64,000 nucleotides of DNA from Linanthus parryae. Lineage: Eukaryota > Streptophyta > Magnoliopsida > Ericales > Polemoniaceae. Numbering within the stretch: the stretch's first letter is position 1; every line of letters begins with the position of its first letter. Below, one piece after another: positions 9,974 through 20,839 of this stretch. The translations under genes and the position numbers were made by a program. Under the pieces are notes generated by a model. The model was given only the letters and a program-made list of their open reading frames with translations. It made no database searches and was not told where the DNA came from. Where the stretch lies: positions 72,076,127-72,140,126 of the forward strand of contig JALGPY010000006.1 of the NCBI GenBank assembly GCA_023055425.1, written 5' to 3'.

Positions 9974-12900
9974 TGCGACACCCCGCGCCTCGCCGTGGGG
10001 AGAGATACGGGAATGCCGTCCCGCGCCCGAGATTGCTCCCGGGTGCAAGGGAAAAGGACGGTAAACAAAACAAACATAACATAATTATTTATTACAAACC
10101 AGAAGTCTTGCAAAAGTGAAATAATACATGCTAAATAAACCAGATGAAACATTGTCAAGGTGTTTCAATTTATTTAAATACTAGATAACTAGGTGAGTCC
10201 GCGATTCCCGTTAAGCCGAGCTCCCTTCACCTAGACCTGCGGGGGAAAGAAACAAGACCGCAGTTTTTCCAAAGTCAGCACAAACGCTGAGCAAGTAAAC
10301 ACCCCAACATGTAAATCGGAAAGAGACATATTTCATTTTAGATAAAAGAGGAATAATGAGTAAGTAAACTACAAATCGTTTCAAATGACCAATATAAATT
10401 ATCCAACTCATTATTTAATATTCCCAATCCATTTCCAAATTTTCCAAAATAAACCAAGTCCATCCATCATCCATATGAAAAATCCACATTTATTATTTAG
10501 TTGTAGCGGGGAACAAACCAATCCAATAATATAGAACCAACCATCTCGCATGCAACCAAGACCTTAAGTGTCGACACCCCCTTAAGACTCTAGCGGCCAG
10601 AAGGGTGAGTACATGGTGCGACTCGGGGCAATGGCAACCGAGCCAAATATAATAATCACAATATATAGAGGAATTTGAATAGGGTCCCGCCGCACAACTG
10701 TTTCCACTTTACGTTATTACGTATTATTAATTTCATGTGACAATTTCCAAAAGAGCCAACAAACAAGTAATTGAAATATCAAGTTAAGCATTTAAATCAC
10801 AAATCACATTTTGAGACGTAAAAATCATAAATATAATTGGACACGAAAGAAGGACGGGCACGCTAGGTTAGGCATATTTACTCACCTCAAGTAGCACGAC
10901 AAATGTCACGATAGCTCCTATAGATACACGTAGCCCTCGTCTACGAATTCGTCACCTACAATTTATAATTCCTAAATTAATTACAAGTCTAATTATGCAA
11001 TTATACAAAAACACTATATCTCCTAATCTCTCATTTTCTTTATCCCCTTAACCCCATTAATTAATAGCATAAAACAATTATATAATTAACACTTATATTT
11101 TCCTTATAAAAATATTATAACTCATATAAATACAAGCTCATAAAATTATTGAGTAATAAAACTAATATTAAGCTTATACAATTTCTTTATTTTATAGGAA
11201 ATAATAATTTAATAAACAAACTATTTATTTATAAGTGACTATAAAAGTAAATTCAAACTAAATCAATTATAACTATTTATTTATTAGAAAATATATATAC
11301 TAAATAATAATTAAATACTCAAATAAAATTCACAAAAATGCTTATTTTAATAAAACAAGTCATACATAATTATAAACTTATGTTAAATAAATAATTTCTA
11401 CTTTCTAGAAAAATAATCATGTAATATCAAATAGTAATAGGGACTTTATTTAAAAAGTCTACTTTATATTTATTTTACAAACTAACTTTCAACTTATTTA
11501 TTTTTATCAATATTCTCAAAATAATCTATTTCACTTAAAATAACAATTTACAAGCAATTAAAACTATTTAGTTAAACAAACCGAAACTATATATCAAACC
11601 AAATCACACACTTTTAACTTGCTTACAAAACAATAATATTTCATATAAATATAACTCTGAGCAATTTTAATAACTTATTTACTTTTATTTAGTCAAAATA
11701 ATATATAGCAATATTAGTTTATATCATTAATCAAAAATAACACTTTAAAGTTTATACAAATAAGCAGTTTGATAATATACACACATCACCCCCAACTTTT
11801 CAGAAATTAAACATGCAGTTAACATCTTGCCCCCAACTTTTCAGAAATGACATAAACTACCCCCCATTATGAACACAAGCATACAACTCAAACCCAACAT
11901 ACCCGATTCGTGTTAGATCTAACAAAATGTGATTTTGATGATTGGAAATAAACCAGAGAGTGATTTAGGACTCACCTACGCGAAAAATCGCGAGAAACGG
12001 TCAAGAAACGGAGCGGGTCTCGTCTCCGAAGGTGGCGGTCGGCGGTGATGAACACCAACGACGAATCGGACGATGAGGGCTCTGTTTGAGGTTGCTAGAG
12101 CACTCCTCGGACCTCCAGGAGTGTTTTGGTTCAAACGGGAGCAAGTGGGTCGCTCCGGTTAGCTCGGAAGAGCTTCTCGCCGGATTTAATGGTGGCGGCG
12201 GCGATGGTGGCGGGTCTGGTGCACTGCAGCGAGTTGGTGCTGCAAAAGCTTCACTTTGGGTCAAAATAAAGAGGGTGAGGGCTAGAGGAGCTCAAAATAG
12301 TGAGAGAGTGAGAGAAGCAGAGGTGGTGGCGGCGTTTTGCCGTCGGGTTGGTTCGCCGGAGTTTGCAGGCGGCCTTCTCGGCGGCTGCTGCTGCTGCTAC
12401 TGCTGGTAGTGTGTAGCAGAGAGGGAGCGAAGGGGGTCTCAGGTGTTCAAACAGTGAGGGGGAAGAGGGAGAGAGAGGGTGGCTGTGTGTTTCCCGTCGG
12501 GGGTGGTTTTTCCGGCGTGGTGGTTGGCGGCAGCAGCTGCTGCTGCTGCTGGTGGTGTTGGTGGCGAGGAAGAGAGGGAGAAGAGAGGAGGTGGAGAGGG
12601 CTGTTGTGGTGTGGTGGTTCGGGCTGTGGTGGTGATGGAGAAGGGTGGTGGTGGCGGTGATGGGTGTTGCCGTGAGTGAGAGGGAGGAGTGAGAGAGAGA
12701 GAGAGATGAGTGAAATGTTTTGTCTGGTGAAAAACAAATGAGAGTAAGTGGGTATTAAATAATACATGTGATACTTGGAGAGGTGTACTTCCTCTAACCG
12801 CCCCAACATTTTTTTTTTTTTTTGTCAACTAGCTAATTATTGTAGGGTGTTATTGTTGTACCAAATAGGTGTGTCATCTAGTGGGTTGGGTACACATAAT

Positions 12901-13092
12901 TGCTATATTCACATAAACCACGTAAAACGCTAAATAAATACTCAAATAAAATACCGGTTTCTATAAAAATTATATGAAATTCTCGATTGTATTATCAACC
13001 CAAAAATAATCAACTCACCACTCGTAATAAAAATTAAATTTTATACTTGTCAATTGACCAATTTACCCTCCACAAATAGCCGGGGTATTACA
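9974..13092 (-). repeat. 5' LTR of the chromovirus
   Basis: This is a 3,119-bp copy of the 1569-4688 repeat, with TG...CA ends. It should contain the element's promoter in U3 (13092 downward). The hairpin-like block lies at 10237-10263 and the TTAAGTGTCGACACCC block near 10565, within about 600 bp of the LTR's transcript-sense 3' end. Differences from the 3' LTR are scattered single bases, a 3-bp indel near 11430 and GA or T run-length changes. Confidence 0.95.
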
Positions 13093-13844
13093 GTAATGTT
13101 GGAGATTACCCTGATAGGAAGGAGTGTCTGGAAAAGGCAAAAGAGATGTTTTTCATTGATGGTGTACCCTCTGGTCCAAAGCAGTTGACACACTCTGTGC
13201 TCAACTGTGAAGCTAAAATTTTGTTTACAATTCTGATGAGGAGTGTTGTTCCTAGGGAGAACTCAAGGGAGTTAGTTACTGGTAAGGTTCTCATACTGAT
13301 GTATTTGATATCTCAAGGGTTTGAGATAGACTTGCCAACAGTTGTTATGGAGCATATGATTTATTGTGCAACTAGAACCAGAAACCATCCTCTTCCATAT
13401 TCCAACCTTTTACCTCTTTTCTTTGATCATTTAGATGTACCTGTGAAAGGGGAAGAAAAGATTACTCGAGGTTTTGGGTTAATTGATGAAACTGCATTAC
13501 AGAGGATTGGGGTAGTTCGGACTGGGAAAGGATATTGGAAGTTCTATTCAGAGTTGTCAAAGGATGAGCTTGGAGAGAAGGAGTTTGTTAAGCCAAAGGG
13601 GGCTACATCAGGTAAAGTACAAGTCAATGAGGATTACTCTTTTTTGGTTGAGAAGTTTGAAGATCAGCAGGTTGAGATTAAAGATCTCAGACAAAGGCTA
13701 TTTGATCTGTCTTCTGAATTTAACCAGTTCAAGGGCTTGATGAATGTGATGAATGGAAAGCTGTATGTTGTCATCAAGGGTTTGAACTTGGAGAAGATAC
13801 CTTCTACTACTAGTCATGACACCAGTGTGGATTCAGTCTGCTGA
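13093..13844 (+). pseudogene. Copia A accessory ORF, 3' part
   Basis: This continues the frame interrupted at 1568. With the chromovirus and one copy of the target duplication left out, the codons on the two sides stay in frame. The segment includes MFFIDGVPSGP, a helical middle (LILMYLISQGFEIDLPTVVMEH) and a likely coiled coil (EKFEDQQVEIKDLRQRLFDLSSEF). It ends at a TGA at 13842-13844. The counterpart in copia B has an extra acidic C-terminal tail. No membrane-spanning stretch is visible. Confidence 0.75.
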
Positions 13845-14303
13845 AAGTGAAGAAGAAGTTGGAGAAGGCTCAGAGAAAGACCAGACATCAAAGAGGAAAT
13901 GAAGATCAGAGAATACCAAAGCCTTGAACATTTCCTTCTATCTATTTCTTTTCTTCTTTTCTGTTCTCAAGGCCTTGACTTTCTAGGAATAAATTTTGTT
14001 TTAAGTTTTTTTATAAAGACTCTGAGTAATGATCCAACATTTCTTCACCTTTATTTGATGAAAGTCAAAAAGGGGGAGAAATTATGTGTTTTTGTGTTAC
14101 TTTGTGTTACTTTCAGTACTTGAATAATAATACCCAGTTGTTTTAGTTAATCAGTCGTGTTCTTATATTACTGTGATTATGTGGTTTACTGATTATCTGG
14201 TATTGTTGTCTATTGTATCTGCAATATGTGGTTATCTACTTATAAGGAGTTGCAGGAATATCTACACAAGATTATAGGTTTTGTCTTTCATCAAGGGGGA
14301 GAT
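13845..14303 (+). other. Copia A 3' spacer with two purine tracts
   Basis: The spacer is non-coding between the accessory ORF and the LTR. It contains AAAAAGGGGGAGAAA at 14066-14080 and the LTR-adjacent tract AAGGGGGAGAT at 14293-14303, the likely plus-strand primer. Copies of the AAGGCCTTGA palindrome sit near 13917 and 13968. Confidence 0.7.
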
Positions 14304-15800
14304 TGTTGACTCAAAGACCCTTGAATGTGTTTTGAGAAGTAATTGTTTTGAGTGATGAAAGACAAAGACAAAACAGTATAGATACTCCAAGGCCTTGAGA
14401 TACTGACAGAGCTTCAAAGCCTTGAAAGTTGTTTTTATTCTGCTGAATGGTCTAACAATCTTGTGTTGCAGATTGGCTATCTGATTATACAGATCAGAGA
14501 TTTGCTGCATATATTCATGTTTTACATTATCTACATATCTAACACAATTGCATATTTTCATAACAGGGAGAATCAAAGTTTTGTGGACTTAAATTTGACA
14601 GACTGTGAAGCATGTTCAGTGCTTCAAGGCCTTGAGGTGTGCCTTGAGTTGCTGACAGTTTTACATAACTAAGTTGATTCTTTCTTGCAGGGTTTGATTC
14701 TTATTATTGTGATTGTTTATTGAATTCTAAGAGTCTTAAACTGGTTTATCATGATTTATATGTGTCAGAATTTAATCAGATTATTGTTCTAATCTTTTAA
14801 CCAGTTTTATCAGAAACTGGAAAACCAAACAGTCATAGTACTGCCATATTTTTGGATTTTGTTGTTGTTGTGTTTTAATGTTGTTGCAAGTTTGTTAAAC
14901 GTGCAAATACAATCTCAACAAATTCCAACGGTTATCCACTTAGAGCTGTTTGAATTTCAGTTGAAAACAGAAGGAGGATTTGTAGGAACTGAGATCCTAA
15001 AATCTCTCATTCAGTTGCAGAGGGTGGATAAAGAGACTGGTTTGAATTTTGAAAAAAAAACGCTTGCAGAATACTGATGAAGTTGTGACAAATTCGTGGG
15101 AGGTCATTCATTCAAACACACAGGCATTCAAGCTTCAATTCCAGATTTCAGAAGATCAAGTTATTCCAGTTTCCAGAATAACACATCTAGGCTTCACTAG
15201 ATTATTCTTCTACTGTGTTCTTCATCTGTTTTGTAATCTGTTTATATTTTGAATATCTAAAACCTCACTAAACCTAGTGGTTGGTTTTTCAATTGAACAA
15301 CAAGAGGTTCTTGTTAGCTCAACAGTTAGTAGCTGAAACTAGATAGGTTTGGAACCACAAGCTGTATAGGTGTAAGGGAAATCACTTAGGCTTGAAGATC
15401 TAGGGCTGTTTCTGTGTGAGTAATAAGAAGTATTTGCCCAATCTTGGTGGGATTAGATCCCTCGGGCAGAGATAAGGTCCATTGGGACTGAACTCTGTAA
15501 ATTGCTTTGTGTTCTTTACTTTACAGTTTTGTTATTTTCTGCTGCACACAACGCAAATCAAACTAGGGTTTATAAGTTGTTTAGAACTGGTAATAGTTCA
15601 AGGCCTTGAAGCTTTCTATTCAGCCTTTGAAATTTTCTGACTGTTATCTAAAATCTCAAGGCCTTGAGATTTGAGTTTCACACAAAGCCAATTTGTTTAA
15701 AATCTGAGTTTTGCAAAAAGTTTCCATACTCTATTCAACCCCCCCCCCCCCCCGTCTAGAGTATTTAGGTCCTGTATTTAGTCTGCATTACACACTTTCA
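14304..15800 (+). repeat. 3' LTR of copia A
   Basis: The 1,497-bp LTR starts TGTTGACTC right after a polypurine tract and ends CACTTTCA at 15800. The 3' end is homologous to the end of the copia B LTR (26700-26783). It carries at least five palindrome units, including a perfect 22-bp palindrome at 15651-15672, and an oligo-C hairpin at 15726-15764. The usual 5-bp target copy would be 15801-15805 (cattg), with its partner outside the window. Confidence 0.85.
15726..15764 (+). other. Oligo-C hairpin in copia A LTR
   Basis: The perfect 8-bp inverted repeat ATACTCTA (15726-15733) and TAGAGTAT (15757-15764) brackets a run of 15 C (15739-15753). The same stem and a C run occur at 26712-26748 in copia B. 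Confidence 0.75.
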
Positions 15801-16315
15801 CATTGATTTCCAAAGCCTTGACCAGAATCCTCAAGATGAAGAAAAAATTTGGAAACAAAGACTTCAACAGAGAAAGACACAGATCATCCAGTAGCAAGGA
15901 CTACAAAGGTAAGTCCTCTTCACAAAGTAAATCAAAAGTCATGAACTGCTGTGAGTGTGGTGATGCAGGACACTTGATAAGAGATTGTCCACACAAGAAA
16001 ATCAAGAACATTCAGAAGAAATACCATGACAGGAGAAAGAAAGCTATGATAGCTTCATGGGGTGATTCAGATACCTCAAGTGACTCTGAATCTGAAGAAG
16101 AACATGCCAACCTATGCTTCATGGCCAAGCATGATGAAAGTTCTGAAAAGAACATTGAGGTAATGGTAAACTGTTTGATTTCAAAACCAAAAGAAGCTCT
16201 CTCAGATTACCTCAGAACAATGCTTTTAAATGAAGAGGACTATCTGAAAGAGATTAGAGTTTTGAAAGAAAATTTCATGAGCAAGCAAAAGAGAATTTAC
16301 AACTTGTTTGTCTAA
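15801..16315 (+). pseudogene. Copia B Gag C-terminal part with zinc knuckle
   Basis: The frame enters from the junction with copia A (LISKALTRILKMKKKFG...). A CCHC zinc knuckle, CCECGDAGHLIRDC, lies about 50 residues in, followed by a K-rich stretch and an acidic segment (DSDTSSDSESEEE) typical of SIRE-type gag. A TAA at 16313-16315 ends it after a probable frameshift. The N-terminal capsid half is separated from it by copia A and lies outside the window. Confidence 0.85.
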
Positions 16316-17554
16316 ATCATAATCTTGAAATCTCTCAGAAGAAAACTGACAGTGATTTCAAGGCCTTGAAAACCAGTTTCAAAGCCTTGAAAACACAAGT
16401 CAAGGAAGTAGTCACTGAGAACTCTTTATTGAGTAACATAATGAGGAACACATTCCCATTTCAACTCAAAGGACAAGTCAGACAGATTTGGGTTCCTAAA
16501 GGGGTCAGACCACCTAATATGGTTGATCCTGAGTATGAGTCCAAATTCCACACTTGTTCTAACAGCTGGGTAAGGCAGTGATTGGTGTTTGCAGGTTGTC
16601 ACCAATGTCAAAGAACAGAAGTAGTTTATGGACAGTGGTTGCTCGAGACACATGAGTGGGAAGAGATATCTATTCTCATAATTGAAAGATCAATCTGAAG
16701 GTTCAATTACTCTTCGTGACAAAGTCAAATGCAAAATTCTTGGTATTGGTAAAGTTGGTACAGATTCTGAAAATTTTATTTCTGATGTATATCTAGTTGA
16801 TGGCTTGAAATTTAAATTGCTTAGTGTGTCACAGCTTTGTGATAATGGCAATAAGGTTATCTTTGATAAAGAGAAGTGTGTGGTGCAAAATGAGAAATCA
16901 GGCAATTGCATTCTCACAGTCTTTAGATCAAACAATGTTTACACTTTTCAGACTAACAAAGTTGCTGGTAAAAGCTTAAAGTGTCTCAAGGCCTTGAAAG
17001 AGGATTCAAAGCTTTGGCACAGAAAGCTTGGCCACATTAGCTTGCATACCTTGAACAAGTTGATCTCCAAAGATCTGGTAAGAGGATACCATCTATCAAG
17101 TTCAAAGATGATGAAGTATACAAATCTTGTGCTCAAGGTAAGCAGACCAGAAGCTCATTCAAGCCAAAGAAATTTGTAAGAACTTCTAGACCTATTGAAT
17201 TACTTCACATGGATCTCTGTGGTCCTATGAGGACTCCAAATCCAAAAGGTAAGAGGTATATTCTAGTTATTGTAGATGATTATTCCAGATATACATGGGT
17301 TATGTTTCTAAAAGAAAAATCTGAAGCCCTCTCTGAATTTTCAAAGCTTTGCAGAGAACTTCAAACCTTGAAAAACCTACATATTGCTTCAATCAAAAGG
17401 GATCATGGTAGAGAGTTTGATCAATTAGAATTTGATTTGTTCTGTGTTAAGCATGGTATCTCTCACAATTTCTCTTTCTCCTAGAACTCCTCAAAAGAAT
17501 GGTGTTGTTGAAAGAAAGAACATGACTCTTGAATATATGTCAAGAAATACCAGC
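16316..17554 (+). pseudogene. Copia B protease and integrase N-terminal half, broken
   Basis: The protein is readable only in pieces. The protease core DSGCSRHMSG is at 16630-16660, preceded by a TAG at about 16622 and followed by a TAA near 16678. The GAG-pre-integrase region follows (LWHRKLGHISLHTLNKLISKDLV) with the HH part of the zinc finger. After a frameshift near 17130 comes the integrase core: HMDLCGPMRTPNPKGKRYILVIVDDYSR (first D and D), HGREFD, and after another shift PQKNGVVERKN (the E). It stops at the LTR inserted at 17555. Two palindrome copies (16356, 16984) sit within coding sequence. Confidence 0.85.
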
Positions 17555-20500
17555 TGAAACGGCCCGGGATCTCGGTTCAGGGTTAATGTGACAATCGATA
17601 ACCAAAAGTAGAAATAAGTTACGAATATTACAATTTAGTTAATGAATAAAAACAATCTTGAGAATATAAGTTTACATTTGTAATGGGATTGAAATAAGCT
17701 ATGTGATCTACTAAGTGATCTAAGTTAAGCTATACTTCTTCGTCTAGTTCCAGCGTTCCCATCCCCCACTTTGATTGACGACCTGCGGTTTTAAAATGGC
17801 AAAAGCCGACGCAGTTTTGAAGAAATAATCAGTAAAAACTGAGTAAATACATACTACGCCATGTAAAGCAACGAGTGGCACGGAAGCATGAGTTGAAACA
17901 AATCAGAAGATTTAAACAGTAAAACTATCATATTGGAGAATTTGGATAAACTTTAAGTAACCGAGTAACAAAAACCTCTCAATTTAATAACACTGAGAAT
18001 CCACGAGTAGTTGGTAAAATATCCAGAGTAAACAAGTTCATTTGAACTGATAACGATAGTAGTTCATGAGTAGCCAAGATTTACAATTCATTTCAATCGA
18101 TTAGGGCATATCAAGAGCCACAAACAACATTAATAAGTAGTCAATTCTTAATTTCGACTTCAATCAACAGTTTAATTTAGCTGAGGCGTGTCAAGAGCCA
18201 CCAGCAGGATCGATGTAAACAGAGGGATCACGAAATAATCACTAAGGGTTCCTTCTAGGGTCTATCAAACCCTATTTCACCCGAGCGTTAAGGGAGCCCA
18301 TTCGTCAACCCCGCTCACAACATTAGCTAAAAGGTCTTAAGTGTCGACACCCCTATACCGTAGTGACCCTTACAAGTATAAGTAGCACTCTATAGCTCTA
18401 TAAACCCCTTGGCCTCAATATCTTGATACATTTTGGCTCATCGGGGGCGGATTTTTGAACATTGACGTTCTATCCAATAGTAAGAAGCATTGCTTCAATG
18501 GTCTTAGCCATAAGAAAATGGAGGATCGCTTGACGCCTCCCATTAATAACAGTACTCTGTACATCGTCCTAAGTCTATTAGAGGTATTTTATTTCTTCTC
18601 TTTCACATAACGAGAATCATAATATCAACACTTCGCAAGTAATTTCCGAGAGTTCTCAAAGGAGATGAATAGAATAGTTCAACAACATTCGAGTGGAAAA
18701 CATGCATTCTCATACTTTTTCATATAACAAGCATTCATTTGAAACATCGAACGCATACGCACATTTTGATATGAAAAGGTCGTACGTATGTACTTACCAC
18801 TGAGATGAAGCACAATCAAAAGAAAGAAACTAAGTCTAGCACTCCGACGACAACCGCTCTCTCATATGGGGTCGATGTCTACAATCACACGTATGACGTA
18901 CTTGTTATAACCAATTTACATATTTATAATAGAAATGCAAACTTACATGTAACATAGTCCTAAATGTCACTAATGAACATATAATGATGATTAATTATCA
19001 AAATAAGTCCAACAAAACACCTAGAAGTTCAAAAATTCAAGTTTTCTAAAAAATGTGCAACTACAATTCTGGACAGAATTGTAGCTCTGACTTTGGAGCC
19101 ATATTTACAATATCAAATCATCTCCTAAAATCTTAAAATTAATGTATGATGAACCTATATGTGTTTACTTTCAGAAACATCAAGAAAATCATGCATAGAT
19201 ATTATAAAACTCAAGTTACAAAAATAACAAAGACTGCTATGCAGAGACAAGTTTGGAAGAAAGTTTCAACTTTGAAGAACAATTACTACTACTTGGAGAA
19301 TAGGACAAATTCTCATATTCTCCAGAATGAATCCCTTATGTTTCTATTTTCATCACAAGAAAGATTTGGTGCCATAGGTTTCTGGAAATGAGATTTTTAA
19401 CAAAAATGGTAAAACTTGTCCAAAAACAGAGTTTCAGAAAACTTGCAACTTAGAATGAGCATATCTCCCTAACCAAAAAAGCTATGAAGTTGATTTTTTC
19501 TTCAAAATGACCCTCTTTGAGTCTAGTTTCAGAATATATAATATTTAAAAATTCCACAGAGACAAAATTTGGAGATAATGTACGTTTTGTACAAACTGGT
19601 CAGATTGTAAAAATATGCAATTTTTTCCAAAAATCAACAAGTTTGGTTCAAATGATACATGCAACTTATGGAGACTTGATTTTCACCCAAATAACACCAT
19701 TTTAGGCATTAACTAATATTTCTACATGCTCTTGACACAAATGATCAAAATTTTCTTGACATGCAAGTGCAACTACCAATAATTTTACAAAGTTCATATG
19801 GGTTTTAGTGTGGGTTTCATGAAATAGTCAAAATTTTGGAGTCAATCACATGATCTAACCATGTAAATGAAGAATCAAGCATGGAGATGAAAAAAACTAA
19901 GATGAAATTTCATCAATCAAAGCAAAAGATGGACATGCAGGAATGAATTAAAGACTAGAAGAAAGTTTACCCAAAGATTCAAGAAATGGTGAAGGAAAAG
20001 AGTGAAATTGACCTTCAATCCTTGAGAAGAATGAAGAAATAACTTCCTTCCATGATCATACTATGCTTGGGCTAAAGTTTTTCATGTTTTGGAGGCTTGA
20101 AAATGAAGATTTGATGGTGTTTTGTGAAGGTGTTCCCCCAAAACCGGGAATGGAGTTTTTGGGAGAGAGATGGGAGAGTATTTGAGTGGTCTTGAAGAGA
20201 AAAATGAAAATGAATGAGAATGGAAGCAATGAAGATGATGGTGGAGGTTGGTGGTGAAGAATCCACATGATAGTGTACATACATGTGGGTAGGTAGTAGT
20301 TAGAGTTGATGGAGTTGATGGAGATGGGGGTGATGTGCTTGACGCATTAGTAGAGAAAATTGAAAGATGCTTGTAAAAAGAAAATCTCCATATTTTAGTA
20401 TAGTTGACCAAAGATAGTGGGTGGGGGAGTTGGATGAAAATAAACAAGAGATGATTTGCTAGTTGGGGTAGAATGTGAAATCTAAAAGTTTAGGGGTGAA

Positions 20501-20839
20501 AATATAATTTCCAATTAATAGGTAAAACTAGAAAGATAACTTTCATAAATTGTAAAATCTCCAAATAATTTCTAATGAAACACTTTGTATAATTCACTTT
20601 TACAAAACTACAAGTACCTCCCAAGTATAAAAATAAGTTTCATATAACATTTTTTCAAGTTTTAAAAACTACAAAATAACCCCAAAATAAAAGTATATAT
20701 CATCATAGATATGAAATGACTCACTTATACGTTAAAACTAAGAAATGTCATTAATAAGTTTGAAATTAAATTTCTTGAAATTTTCAAATGTTTTCTTAAA
20801 ATGATCAAATAACCCCTAACTTAAATACGGGGTATTACA
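17555..20839 (-). repeat. Solo LTR of a Gypsy-type element inside copia B integrase
   Basis: The 3,285-bp block starts TGAAACGG and ends GGGGTATTACA, the same end type as the chromovirus LTR. It carries no coding domain, so it is a solo LTR. Its first 400 bp match 63578-64000 closely. It contains the hairpin-like block (CTGCGG at 17783, CGCAG at 17810) and the TTAAGTGTCGACACCC block near 18338 in the same order as the chromovirus LTR, giving it - orientation. The flanks (ccagc and ttttt) show no target duplication, and a few integrase codons at the junction seem altered. Confidence 0.82.

Larger units (their letters stand above)
1569..13092 (-). mobile_element. Ty3/gypsy chromovirus (Tekay/Del-like), nearly full length
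   Basis: This is an 11.5-kb element read on the - strand: 5' LTR 9974-13092, primer-binding site 9959-9971, gag, protease-RT-RNase H, integrase with a C-terminal chromodomain, polypurine tract 4689-4701, and 3' LTR 1569-4688. The LTRs begin TG and end CA. The flanks read ataat on the left and gtaat on the right, a 5-bp duplication with one mismatch. I counted by eye roughly 25-30 substitutions plus a few indels between the two LTRs, about 1%, so the insertion is recent. Long LTRs, the chromodomain and a Met-tRNA primer site point to the Tekay/Del clade. Two in-frame stops make it probably non-autonomous. Confidence 0.95.
1..15800 (+). mobile_element. Copia A: SIRE-like Ty1/copia element, 5' part outside window, split by a chromovirus
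   Basis: What remains is the last part of the polyprotein (RNase H), a non-coding spacer, an accessory ORF, a polypurine tract and a complete 3' LTR. An ORF between pol and the 3' LTR is typical of the SIRE/Maximus lineage of plant copia elements. The element is interrupted at 1569-13092 by a - strand Gypsy element. Its 3' LTR ends at 15800, directly against gag sequence of copia B, so copia A was inserted into copia B. The 5' LTR, gag and most of pol lie upstream of the window, so its own target duplication cannot be checked. Confidence 0.85.
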
